Shown piece after piece: positions 1-6,508 of a DNA stretch of 6,870 nt. The notes under the pieces were generated by a model. It did no database searches, had not been told where the DNA came from, and saw only the letters and a program-made list of their open reading frames with translations. Location: NCBI GenBank assembly GCA_015485375.1, contig WFTU01000150.1, positions 1 through 6,870 of the forward strand, given 5' to 3'. Source of the DNA: Paracoccaceae bacterium (GTDB lineage: Bacteria; Pseudomonadota; Alphaproteobacteria; Rhodobacterales; Rhodobacteraceae). The position numbers and the translations under genes are program-made. Position 1 is the first letter of the stretch. Each line of letters starts with the position of its first letter.

Positions 1-287
1 ACTATACCCAGTGCGACAGCCTGCTGATCGGCGACAAATGCGGGGCGCACACGGTGCCGTATATCGAGGTCAAGAACAACTCCAGCCGCGTTGAACACGA
101 GGCGACGACATCGAAGGTCGATGATGAACAGATGTTCTATTGCCTGCAACGCGGCATGGACGAGGAAGAGGCCGTGGCGCTGATCGTCAACGGTTTTGCC
201 AAGGAAGTGCTGCAGGCGCTGCCGATGGAATTCGCCATGGAAGCGCAGAAGCTGGTGGCGATTTCCCTTGAGGGATCGGTGGGCTAA
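1..287 (+). CDS. sufB: SufB, Fe-S cluster assembly scaffold, C-terminal 94 residues (5' truncated by window edge)
   Basis: SufB is the scaffold subunit of the cytosolic SufBC2D complex on which Fe-S clusters are assembled from persulfide sulfur and iron. Only the C-terminal end is present; the first complete codon starts at base 3. Visible family signatures are QCDSLLIGDKCGAHT, the VEHEATTSK block and the terminal SLEGSVG. The Cys of QCDS (bases 12-14) lies 28 residues before the His of VEHE. That is the spacing between Cys405 and His433 of E. coli SufB, residues recalled as needed for cluster assembly, so the acceptor cysteine and the His-Glu pair appear intact. The stop TAA is at 285-287, and sufC follows after 56 bases on the same strand with no terminator between them. 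The C-terminus looks full and normal. Identification is very secure from motif recognition; nothing can be said about the N-terminal part. Confidence 0.97.
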   Translation, partial: YTQCDSLLIGDKCGAHTVPYIEVKNNSSRVEHEATTSKVDDEQMFYCLQRGMDEEEAVALIVNGFAKEVLQALPMEFAMEAQKLVAISLEGSVG

Positions 288-330
288 CCCCCGCACAATA
301 TGGAATTCAGACGGCCGGATGCCGCGACAA

Positions 331-335
331 AAGGA
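331..335 (+). promoter_or_regulatory. Shine-Dalgarno site of sufC
   Basis: AAGGA lies 8 bases before the ATG at 344 and supports that start. The 56-base sufB-sufC spacer holds no other clear signal apart from a weak 4-bp GC stem near 312-324, so sufC is probably read from the same transcript as sufB. Confidence 0.75.
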
Positions 336-343
336 AAACGAAG

Positions 344-1099
344 ATGTTCGAGATTAAAAACCTGAAGGCCTCGCTGGCCGATGAAGACAAACAGATCCTC
401 AAGGGGATGAACCTGACTATCGGGGATGGCGAGGTGCATGCGATTATGGGGCCGAACGGGTCCGGTAAATCGACGATGTCCTATGTGGCTTCGGGCAAGC
501 CCGGGTATGTGGTGGACGAGGGGGAAGTGCTGCTGGACGGGGTGAACCTGCTCGATCTGGATCCGGCCGAGCGTGCCGCGGCCGGTCTGTTTCTGGCCTT
601 CCAGTATCCGGTGGAAATTCCGGGTGTGGGCAACATGACCTTCCTGCGCACCGCTGTGAACGCGCAGCGCAAGGCGCGGGGCGAGGAGGAGCTGAATGCG
701 GCGGAATTCCTCAAGCTGGTGCGCGAGAAGGCGAAATCGCTGAAGATCGATGCGGATATGCTGAAGCGGCCGGTAAATGTCGGTTTCTCGGGCGGCGAAA
801 AGAAACGCAACGAGATTTTGCAGATGGCGATGCTGGAACCGAAGATGTGTATTCTTGACGAGACGGATTCCGGCCTCGATGTGGATGCGATGAAACTGGT
901 GTCGGAGGGCGTGAATGCGCTGCGCGACGGCAAGCGGTCTTTCCTTGTGATTACGCACTACCAGCGGCTGCTGGACCATATCAAGCCGGATGTGGTGCAT
1001 ATCATGGCCGACGGGCGCATCATCAAGACCGGCGGGCCGGAGCTGGCGCTGGAAGTGGAACATAACGGCTATGCCGATCTGCTGAACGAGGTGGCGTAA
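344..1099 (+). CDS. sufC: SufC, ABC-type ATPase of the SufBCD complex
   Basis: SufC is a soluble ABC ATPase with no transporter partner. It binds SufB and SufD, and its ATP-driven dimerisation remodels the scaffold for cluster assembly. All nucleotide-binding motifs are present in the 251 residues: Walker A GPNGSGKST (36-44), Q-loop Gln87 in FQYP, the SufC-type signature FSGGEKKR (148-155), Walker B CILDETDSGLD (169-179, catalytic Glu173) and H-loop His205 in ITHYQRLL. The length matches the family (about 250). ETDSGLD in Walker B and the ITHYQRLL stretch separate SufC from transporter ATPases. The ATG at 344 has a good AAGGA site. The stop overlaps the sufD start in TAATG, which suggests translational coupling so that SufC and SufD are made together. 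No anomaly is seen. Confidence 0.98.
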   Translation: MFEIKNLKASLADEDKQILKGMNLTIGDGEVHAIMGPNGSGKSTMSYVASGKPGYVVDEGEVLLDGVNLLDLDPAERAAAGLFLAFQYPVEIPGVGNMTFLRTAVNAQRKARGEEELNAAEFLKLVREKAKSLKIDADMLKRPVNVGFSGGEKKRNEILQMAMLEPKMCILDETDSGLDVDAMKLVSEGVNALRDGKRSFLVITHYQRLLDHIKPDVVHIMADGRIIKTGGPELALEVEHNGYADLLNEVA

Positions 1100-2394
1100 T
1101 GGCGGTCACTCAACCGAAACTGGATGCGGCCGAGGTGCTGCTGGCGGCATACCCTGCGCCGCTGGAGCAGGGGCAGTGGGCCGATGCGGCGCGCAAGGCG
1201 GCGCTGGCGCGATTCCGGGCCGAGGGCGCGCCGGTGCGTCGTGACGAATACTGGAAGTTCACCAATCCGTCGATGTTGACCGCGCCGGAAGTGGCACCTG
1301 CAGGGCTGCTCGATACGGACGAGGCGCCGGTGTTCGAGGCGACCGACAAACTGCTGATTGTTTTTGTGGACGGGGTGTTTATTCCCGAACTCTCCGGTGA
1401 TCTGTCGCTGGAAGGGGTGCAGATCGAGCATCTGAACGAAGCCTCGGCCAAGGATATCCACTGGGCCAGGGATTACTACGGTGTGCTGGAGGCCGAAGGG
1501 CAGAAGCCTGTCGAGCGGCCTTTGGCGGCGCTGAATACGGCTGTGGCGACCGAAGGGTTCATGTTCCGGGTGACCGGGAAGGTCTCGAAACCTGTCTGCA
1601 TCCGCTATGTGCGCGATGCGCTCGATGCCGATGCGGTGGTGCATCATGTGGTGCGGCTGGAGGAAGGCGCGGATTTCACGCTGCTGGAGAACGGTCCGGC
1701 AGCAGCGCGGTTCAACCATGTGCTGGAGGTCGATGTGGCCGATGGCGCGGCCTTCCATCATGTGCGCGCACAGGGGCGTGACCACGAACGTATGGCGGCG
1801 ACGCATCTGTTTGCGCGACTGGGGCGCGAGAGCAGCTTCAAGAGCTTTACCCTGACCGTGAACGGGCAGCTGACGCGCAACGAATGTGTGATTACCTTTA
1901 ACGGGGATGATGCGCATGCGACCGTGGCGGGGGCCTCGGCCGGGGACGGCGACGATTATCATCACGACAATACGGTGTTCATCACCCATGATGCGGTGAA
2001 TTGCGAGAGCCGTCAGGTGTTCAAGAAGGTGCTGCGCAACGGCGCGACCGGCGTATTTCAGGGCAAGATCCTTGTGAAGGAGGATGCGCAGAAAACCGAC
2101 GGGTATCAGGTGTCTCACGGATTGTTGCTTGATGACGACTGCAACTTCCTTGCCAAGCCGGAGCTGGAGATTTATGCCGACGACGTGGCCTGTTCGCACG
2201 GGTCCACCTGTGGCGGTCTGGATGAAACGGCGATGTTCTATCTGGTGTCGCGCGGGGTTCCGCAGATCGAGGCGCAGGACATGTTGATCCTCGCGTTTCT
2301 GGATGATGCCATTCAGGAGATCGAGGACGAAGGCATTGCCGAGGATTTGCGCGGGCGGATGAAAAACTGGATGGAACGGCATCGGGGACAGTAA
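1099..2394 (+). CDS. sufD: SufD, Fe-S cluster assembly scaffold subunit
   Basis: SufD is the paralogue of SufB that pairs with it, and with a SufC dimer, in the cytosolic SufBC2D scaffold; it is linked to iron entry and cluster formation at the SufB-SufD interface. The 431-residue length fits the family. N-terminal helical region: about 1-80, with RRDEYWKFTNPS at 47-58. Central beta-helix: about 150-360, with typical SufB/D segments including FQGKILVKEDAQKTDGYQ (320-337). C-terminal helices: 365-431, starting with CSHGSTCGGLDETAMFYL. His367 of CSHG should correspond to His360 of E. coli SufD, recalled as functionally important. The ATG at 1099 overlaps the sufC stop by one base, and the TAA (2392-2394) directly abuts the next ATG. 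The second Cys in CSHGSTC (371) is noted, without known significance. Identification is secure. Confidence 0.97.
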   Translation: MAVTQPKLDAAEVLLAAYPAPLEQGQWADAARKAALARFRAEGAPVRRDEYWKFTNPSMLTAPEVAPAGLLDTDEAPVFEATDKLLIVFVDGVFIPELSGDLSLEGVQIEHLNEASAKDIHWARDYYGVLEAEGQKPVERPLAALNTAVATEGFMFRVTGKVSKPVCIRYVRDALDADAVVHHVVRLEEGADFTLLENGPAAARFNHVLEVDVADGAAFHHVRAQGRDHERMAATHLFARLGRESSFKSFTLTVNGQLTRNECVITFNGDDAHATVAGASAGDGDDYHHDNTVFITHDAVNCESRQVFKKVLRNGATGVFQGKILVKEDAQKTDGYQVSHGLLLDDDCNFLAKPELEIYADDVACSHGSTCGGLDETAMFYLVSRGVPQIEAQDMLILAFLDDAIQEIEDEGIAEDLRGRMKNWMERHRGQ

Positions 2395-2985
2395 ATGGGC
2401 GGTGGATTTGTAGCGCATATCATTGGCGCATACGGGGGCTTTCGGGCCTCCATGCGTCAGGCGATGGCGCGCAAGACCGGCGAGGAAAACCTGCTGGCGC
2501 TGGTGGCGTTCGGCAGCTTCGTTGTGTTCCTGAGTTTCCTGCCGACGCTGTTTGCCACCGATTTGCGTGACAATCCCGACCAGAGCATCGCCGGCGGGGT
2601 CATCATGTGGTTCTTCGTTGTGATGTTTTTCCTGCCGCTGGTGCTGTACGGTGTTGCGGCGCTGAGCCACTTCATTGCCAGACGCTTCGGGGCAACGGGC
2701 CCGTATTTCAACGCGCGTCATGCGCTGTTCTGGGCGCTGGCGGTTTTGTCGCCGGTGCTGATCCTCAAGGCCATGCTCGGCAGTATTGTCCTGCAGTATG
2801 GCGGCGCGAATGCGGGTGTTCTCGGCGGGGTTCTCAACCTCGGTTTGTTTGCAATAATTGTGTGGATATGGGCCTCTATGCTGGCCGAAGCCGAGGGATT
2901 CCGGAGCACAATAAAGGTGGCGTCCGGAATTATTTCTGTTTTTGCAGTGATTTACGCGCTGCTTTTCGGAATTTCCCTGCTTTAG
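2395..2985 (+). CDS. Yip1-like five-pass membrane protein M1 in suf operon
   Basis: This is an unnamed integral membrane protein of 196 residues. By hydrophobicity there are about five membrane segments, at roughly 33-52, 66-92, 109-133, 140-162 and 174-194, a layout like Yip1-domain proteins. It contains no cysteine. Motifs shared with the three following genes are GEENLL just before segment 1, an RxxxFW pattern at the start of segment 3 (around 108-113) and VWIWASMLAEAEGF (156-169) at the end of segment 4. The last closely resembles VWFVSAGAAEAHGF of M3. Its ATG directly follows the sufD TAA (TAAATG), so it is almost certainly co-translated with sufD and has evolved within this operon. It is the more diverged relative of M2 and M3. 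Membrane location is confident and the Yip1-like label moderate. Function is unknown; a membrane-linked role alongside SufBCD is inference from position only. Confidence 0.85.
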   Translation: MGGGFVAHIIGAYGGFRASMRQAMARKTGEENLLALVAFGSFVVFLSFLPTLFATDLRDNPDQSIAGGVIMWFFVVMFFLPLVLYGVAALSHFIARRFGATGPYFNARHALFWALAVLSPVLILKAMLGSIVLQYGGANAGVLGGVLNLGLFAIIVWIWASMLAEAEGFRSTIKVASGIISVFAVIYALLFGISLL

Positions 2986-3071
2986 CAAAATTGCGCCACA
3001 ATGGCCCCATTCCTGCCCTAATTCCGCCCGAATTATGAATCATTGTTTAATACAACCGAAGATGACAAAGC

Positions 3072-3078
3072 AGGTGGG
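3072..3078 (+). promoter_or_regulatory. Shine-Dalgarno site deciding the M2 start
   Basis: AGGTGGG sits 3 bases before the ATG at 3082 (core AGGTGG about 4-5 bases away) and favours that ATG. The TTG at 3043, 39 bases upstream in the same frame, has no purine-rich site in front of it. The rest of the 96-base gap between M1 and M2 (2986-3081) is AT-richer than the genes around it and shows no convincing promoter or terminator. Confidence 0.6.
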
Positions 3079-3081
3079 ATT

Positions 3082-3756
3082 ATGGCTAACGCGGAATTGG
3101 GTGCTACCGGCGGCAACGGAACATTTTCCTATCTCGCCGGAACAAGAACCAGGGATGCACTGCGTCCCGGCATGATTCAGAAGATGTTGCAGTCGATCAC
3201 CGATATGCCCGGGCAAATCGGTCATGTGCTGGCGCAGCAGCCCTCCGAAGCGCGCCTGTTGTCTTTCGTCCTGTTGTCCGACGTGTTCTTCGCCCTTGCA
3301 TGGTCGATCGAGGCCTCCGTTGCACCCTCGCCGGTGGTTTCGGCCCTGATCGGCGGAGATCTCGTGCTTTTCCTGATGGTTGCCCTGATCTTCCGCACAA
3401 CGCTGGTCTATGCGCTGGCGCTGGCGGTTGGCGCGGGAATGCGCCTTCTGGGCTTTGAGGGTTCCGTTCGCGAGACCCGTATCGGTGTCTTGTGGGGCAG
3501 CCTTGTGGCCGCGCCGATCGGTTTCGTGATCGCGATGGCGGCTGTCGTTGTGAACGTAATGCGGGGTGGCAGCTCCGAAGCCGGTTTCGATGCCGTGCAG
3601 ATGCTGCCGATGTGGATCGGGTTCGTTCCGTTCCTCTGGTTTGTTGCCAAAGGTGCGGCAGCGGCCAATCGCAGTGACAAGTCGCTGCAGATTTTTGGTG
3701 TACTGGGTCTGGGCGCAGTTGCGCTGGCTCTGGTGTTACGAGTGTTGGCTGCCTGA
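3082..3756 (+). CDS. Yip1-like five-pass membrane protein M2, close paralogue of M3
   Basis: An unnamed membrane protein of 224 residues from the ATG at 3082. A hydrophilic cytosol-type N-terminal tail of about 55 residues (Gly/Thr/Arg-rich, then an amphipathic stretch at 30-52) precedes five predicted membrane segments near 58-77, 93-120, 134-160, 172-193 and 204-222. It has no cysteine. It shares with M3 the blocks PSEARLLSFVLLSD (54-67), WSIE (74-77), RTTLVY (105-110), RIGVLWGSLVAAPIG (133-147) and PMWIGFVPFLWFV (176-188). By eye about half of 97 aligned positions are identical, indicating duplication in place. An in-frame TTG at 3043 would add 13 residues, but the ATG has the better ribosome site. 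It stands apart from M1 (96 bases) and M3 (151 bases), unlike the tightly packed genes on either side. The stop TGA lies in a 10-base palindrome, CCTGATCAGG (3752-3761). Function unknown. Confidence 0.83.
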   Translation: MANAELGATGGNGTFSYLAGTRTRDALRPGMIQKMLQSITDMPGQIGHVLAQQPSEARLLSFVLLSDVFFALAWSIEASVAPSPVVSALIGGDLVLFLMVALIFRTTLVYALALAVGAGMRLLGFEGSVRETRIGVLWGSLVAAPIGFVIAMAAVVVNVMRGGSSEAGFDAVQMLPMWIGFVPFLWFVAKGAAAANRSDKSLQIFGVLGLGAVALALVLRVLAA

Positions 3757-3879
3757 TCAGGTAGTCGCGTAGTGCGGTAATTTGGTTGAAAGGGTAAAAT
3801 GGTGTAGAATAGCTGACATTAAGTCGGTGTAAGCGGTCGCCTTTTTCCCCCTATTTCAATCAATCTGTTTGTAACATCC

Positions 3880-3901
3880 GGACGCGCTCGCGTCCAAGGA
3901 G
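3880..3901 (+). promoter_or_regulatory. Perfect hairpin directly abutting the M3 Shine-Dalgarno site
   Basis: GGACGCGCTCGCGTCC (3880-3895) is a perfect palindrome able to form a stem of 6-7 GC-rich pairs with a tiny loop. The ribosome-binding AAGGAG (3896-3901) begins on the very next base, and the ATG follows at 3908. With no U-tract after it, this is not an intrinsic terminator. Its position would let it shape ribosome access or protect a 5' end of the M3 message. The structure is seen in sequence; a regulatory role is inference. Confidence 0.45.
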
Positions 3902-3907
3902 TGAAAA

Positions 3908-4585
3908 ATGACTGAAGTATACGACGAGCAAAACGAGCTGCACCGTTTTCGGGCCGGTTCCGGCGTTTTCCGCGATGATCATACAGGGCTGTTTGCCCGC
4001 GTCGGCGAAGCCTGGCGCGATATGGCCCAGTCCACGCGGCGCCTGATTGACGAAAACCCCTCTGAATCGCGCCTGTTGTTTTTCGTGCTGATGTCGGACC
4101 TGATGTTCTTCCTGTCCTGGTCGATCAAGACGGTTGCCAATCCCGATTCAATTGTCGCGGCAGCCCTGCCCAAGGATGTGGCCCTGTTGCTGGTCGGGGC
4201 GTTGTTGTTGCGCACCACCTCGGTCTATATCTTTGCGACGGTTGTCGGGGCGCTGCTCCGGGTTCTTGGTGGTCGCGGGTCATTCAAGGACACACGCAGC
4301 GGTATTTTCTGGGGCTCCTTCGTGGCGGCGCCGTTCGGGTTGATGGCGGCCTTCCTTGCGATCGGTATGTCGGCGCTTGAGCCCTATGTTCCGCTGTTCC
4401 GCAACGAAACCGTGGCGCTGGCGCCGCTATGGCTGGGGCTGCTGCCTTTCGTGTGGTTCGTGTCCGCCGGCGCGGCCGAGGCACACGGGTTCAAACGGGT
4501 TTTCCCGCTTTTTGCCGGACTTTCGCTGCTTTGTGTTGTAGGTCTGGTGTGGGCGATGTATCTACGGGCTAACGGAGTTATCTAG
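3908..4585 (+). CDS. Yip1-like five-pass membrane protein M3, close paralogue of M2
   Basis: An unnamed membrane protein of 225 residues. A charged, acidic-to-mixed N-terminal tail of about 54 residues (MTEVYDEQNELHRF at the start) is followed by five predicted membrane segments near 55-76, 91-119, 131-155, 171-190 and 197-218. Shared blocks with M2 are PSESRLLFFVLMSD (51-64), WSIK (71-74), RTTSVY (102-107), SGIFWGSFVAAPFG (131-144) and PLWLGLLPFVWFV (173-185). Its AEAHGF (190-195) matches the AEAEGF of M1, so M3 ties the divergent M1 to the M2/M3 pair. One cysteine (209) lies inside the last membrane segment. The ATG at 3908 has a strong AAGGAG site. The tails of M2 and M3 differ although their membrane cores agree, suggesting different soluble partners or relaxed constraint. 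Family label Yip1-like is moderate; function unknown. Confidence 0.84.
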   Translation: MTEVYDEQNELHRFRAGSGVFRDDHTGLFARVGEAWRDMAQSTRRLIDENPSESRLLFFVLMSDLMFFLSWSIKTVANPDSIVAAALPKDVALLLVGALLLRTTSVYIFATVVGALLRVLGGRGSFKDTRSGIFWGSFVAAPFGLMAAFLAIGMSALEPYVPLFRNETVALAPLWLGLLPFVWFVSAGAAEAHGFKRVFPLFAGLSLLCVVGLVWAMYLRANGVI

Positions 4586-4602
4586 GAAAGCCCCTTGGCC
4601 TT

Positions 4603-5196
4603 ATGACCAACCCATTTTTCGATCTTGTGCGCAAGAGCGTGACGCAGCCCGGCGAGGCTGCGCGCGTGCTTTCGCATATCAATCCGACCCGATCCGAAAT
4701 CCTGCAGGCCTCGCTGTTGCTGGCGGTGGTGTCCGTGGTGGCGCGCTATGGTCTGTTGTGGTTTCTGGTGACGTTTTCGCCGACGCCGGCGCATCTGACC
4801 GATTATGCGGTCTGGGCCGATGTGGCGATGCAGTTCGGCGGGATTTTCCTGTCGATCTGGGCCACGATCATTCTGGGTCGGGCGATGGGGGCGGTGATCT
4901 CTTTTCCGCGGGCGGCGACAACCTATATCTGGTTCAACCTGATGCTGACGATCGGCTCGCTGGCCATGCTGGCGGCGTTCTATTTCCTTGGCGGGATTGC
5001 GCTTCTGGTGTCGATGGCTGTGGGGATATGGGCCTTGTGGGCGATGGCGCATTTCTGGTCCAGTCTGATGGGACGGGATAACCTGTTGATGGGGCTTGTG
5101 CTGGGCGTGGTTTCCATGCTGATTGCAAGCACGATAACGGTGGTTGTTGTGGGCATGCTGGGCCTGCCGGTGATGGAGATTGCGACCGATGTATGA
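4603..5196 (+). CDS. Yip1-like five-pass membrane protein M4, directly upstream of and overlapping sufS
   Basis: A 197-residue membrane protein with no cysteine. Predicted membrane segments lie near 34-58, 73-98, 107-128, 131-153 and 160-187. The N-terminus holds NPTRSEILQASLLLA (27-41), the counterpart of the NPSESRLL region in M3. A GAVISFPRA block (96-104) precedes segment 3, and WALWAMAHFWSSLMGRD (143-159) resembles the W/A-rich end of segment 4 in its neighbours. Of the four, this one looks most like the Yip1-domain proteins commonly annotated beside sufS in Rhodobacteraceae; this is recall, not a search. The start has only a loose AGGAAAG (4584-4590) about 12 bases upstream, overlapping the M3 stop, so translation may depend on coupling from M3. 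Its stop overlaps the sufS ATG by 8 bases. Biochemical role unknown; co-expression with SufS is strongly implied. Confidence 0.87.
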   Translation: MTNPFFDLVRKSVTQPGEAARVLSHINPTRSEILQASLLLAVVSVVARYGLLWFLVTFSPTPAHLTDYAVWADVAMQFGGIFLSIWATIILGRAMGAVISFPRAATTYIWFNLMLTIGSLAMLAAFYFLGGIALLVSMAVGIWALWAMAHFWSSLMGRDNLLMGLVLGVVSMLIASTITVVVVGMLGLPVMEIATDV

Positions 5197-6409
5197 TGTG
5201 AATGAAATTCGCAAGGACTTCCCGATCCTGTCGCGGGAGGTCAACGGCAAACCGCTGGTCTATCTGGACAACGGGGCCTCGGCGCAGAAACCGCAGGTGG
5301 TGATCGACACGATCACGCGCTCCTATGCCCATGAATACGCCAACGTGCATCGCGGGCTGCATTATCTGTCCAATTTGGCTACCGACCATTACGAGGCCGT
5401 GCGGGGCGTTGTGCAGCGTTTTCTGGGCGCGAAGAACGAGAACGATATCCTGTTTACTTCCGGCGCGACCGAGGGGATCAATCTGGTGTCCTATGCCTGG
5501 GCCGCGCCGCGGATCAAAGCGGGGGACGAGATACTGCTGTCGGTGATGGAGCATCACGCCAATATCGTGCCGTGGCATTTCCTGCGCGAGCGGCAGGGGG
5601 CGGTGCTGAACTGGGTCGATACCGAGGATAACGGCGCGCTTGATCCGCAGAAGGTGATCGATGCGATTACGCCGAAGACAAAACTGGTGGCGGTTACGCA
5701 TATGTCGAACGTGCTGGGCACGGTGGTGGATGTGAAAGCGATCATCAAGGGCGCCCATGCCAAGGGTGTGCCGGTGCTGGTGGACGGTTCGCAGGCGACG
5801 GTGCATATGCCGGTGGATGTGACCGATCTGGGCGCGGATTTCTATGTGATTACCGGCCACAAGCTTTACGGGCCGTCAGGCTCCGGCGCGATCTATATCC
5901 ATCCCGACCGGATGGCGGAGATGCGCCCCTTCATGGGCGGTGGCGATATGATCGAGTATGTCTCGAAAGAGGATGTGAGCTACAACATTCCGCCGCATAA
6001 ATTCGAGGCCGGAACGCCGGGGATCGTGCAGACCATCGGGCTGGGTGCGGCGCTGCGCTATATGATGGATGTGGGCATGGAGAATATCGCGGCGCACGAG
6101 GCGGCGCTGTTTGCCTATGCCAACGAGCGGCTGCGCGGGCTGAACTGGCTGAACATTCAGGGCAATGCGCCGGGCAAGGGGGCGATATTCTCGCTGACCA
6201 TGGATGGCGGCGCACATCCGCATGATATCTCGACGATTGTCGACCAGAAGGGTGTGGCGATCCGCGCGGGACACCATTGCGCGCAACCGTTGATGAAACA
6301 TCTGGGGGTGAGTGCCACGGCGCGGGCGTCGTTCGGGATGTACAACACGGTTGAGGAGGTCGATGTGCTGGTGGACGCGCTGGAGACCTGCCACGAATTG
6401 TTGGGGTAG
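5189..6409 (+). CDS. sufS: SufS, group II cysteine desulfurase
   Basis: SufS is a cytosolic PLP enzyme that converts L-cysteine to alanine and carries the sulfur as an active-site persulfide for passage to SufE or SufU and then SufB. From the ATG at 5189 it has 406 residues, the E. coli length. The PLP lysine is Lys225 in TGHKLYGP. PLP-contacting residues include EHH (121-123), Asp199 in VLVDGSQ and Gln202. The persulfide cysteine is Cys364 in RAGHHCAQP, the group II signature, and Arg379 in TARASFG fits the substrate carboxylate ligand. The C-terminus ends in LLG as in E. coli. An upstream TTG (5180) would add three residues, but GGAG at 5175-5178 is correctly spaced only for the ATG. The start overlaps M4 (ATGTATGA), implying translational coupling. 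No sufE, sufT or sufA lies next to it in this window. Identification is secure. Confidence 0.98.
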   Translation: MYDVNEIRKDFPILSREVNGKPLVYLDNGASAQKPQVVIDTITRSYAHEYANVHRGLHYLSNLATDHYEAVRGVVQRFLGAKNENDILFTSGATEGINLVSYAWAAPRIKAGDEILLSVMEHHANIVPWHFLRERQGAVLNWVDTEDNGALDPQKVIDAITPKTKLVAVTHMSNVLGTVVDVKAIIKGAHAKGVPVLVDGSQATVHMPVDVTDLGADFYVITGHKLYGPSGSGAIYIHPDRMAEMRPFMGGGDMIEYVSKEDVSYNIPPHKFEAGTPGIVQTIGLGAALRYMMDVGMENIAAHEAALFAYANERLRGLNWLNIQGNAPGKGAIFSLTMDGGAHPHDISTIVDQKGVAIRAGHHCAQPLMKHLGVSATARASFGMYNTVEEVDVLVDALETCHELLG

Positions 6410-6415
6410 GGTGGC

Positions 6416-6440
6416 GTAGGGTGCGTGGTCCCCATGCACC
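6416..6440 (+). repeat. Left REP-like unit
   Basis: GTAG (6416-6419) is followed by stem GGTGCGTGG (6420-6428), loop TCC and CCATGCACC (6432-6440). The stem pairs at 8 of 9 positions plus one G-U. The T at 6435 is the only difference from the right unit. Confidence 0.75.
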
Positions 6441-6483
6441 ATTCCAGATTTCCGAAAACAATACGAACGATTGGGCGTTGGCC

Positions 6484-6508
6484 GGTGCGTGGGGACCACG
6501 CACCCTAC
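6484..6508 (-). repeat. Right REP-like unit, inverted
   Basis: Read on the - strand, GTAG (6508-6505) precedes a perfect 9-bp palindrome: GGTGCGTGG (6504-6496), loop TCC and CCACGCACC (6492-6484). The TAG of its tetranucleotide is the stop codon of the - strand gene that follows. Confidence 0.75.

Noticed and set aside
284..1063. - strand open frame opposite sufC
   Set aside because: Shadow of sufC; the translation is His/Arg/Gln-rich with no motif, and sufC is unmistakable.
1069..2988. Very long - strand open frame (639 codons) opposite sufD and M1
   Set aside because: The + strand genes over this span carry clear family motifs. The antisense product is His/Arg/Gln-rich without recognisable domains, a typical open antisense frame in high-GC DNA.
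3043..3084. TTG start for M2 adding 13 residues
   Set aside because: No ribosome site before the TTG, whereas the ATG at 3082 has AGGTGGG just upstream.
3752..3761. CCTGATCAGG palindrome over the M2 stop
   Set aside because: A perfect 10-base palindrome, but short, isolated and easily due to chance; no matching operator copy was seen nearby.
3830..3850. Possible intrinsic terminator (GCGGTCGCC then five T) before M3
   Set aside because: No stem longer than about three pairs precedes the T run, so it lacks a terminator hairpin.
5180..5191. TTG start for sufS adding three residues
   Set aside because: GGAG at 5175-5178 is almost adjacent to the TTG but correctly spaced for the ATG at 5189, which gives the E. 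coli SufS length and residue numbering.
4582..5860. Large - strand frames opposite M4 and sufS
   Set aside because: Low-complexity His/Arg/Gln composition and full overlap with secure genes.
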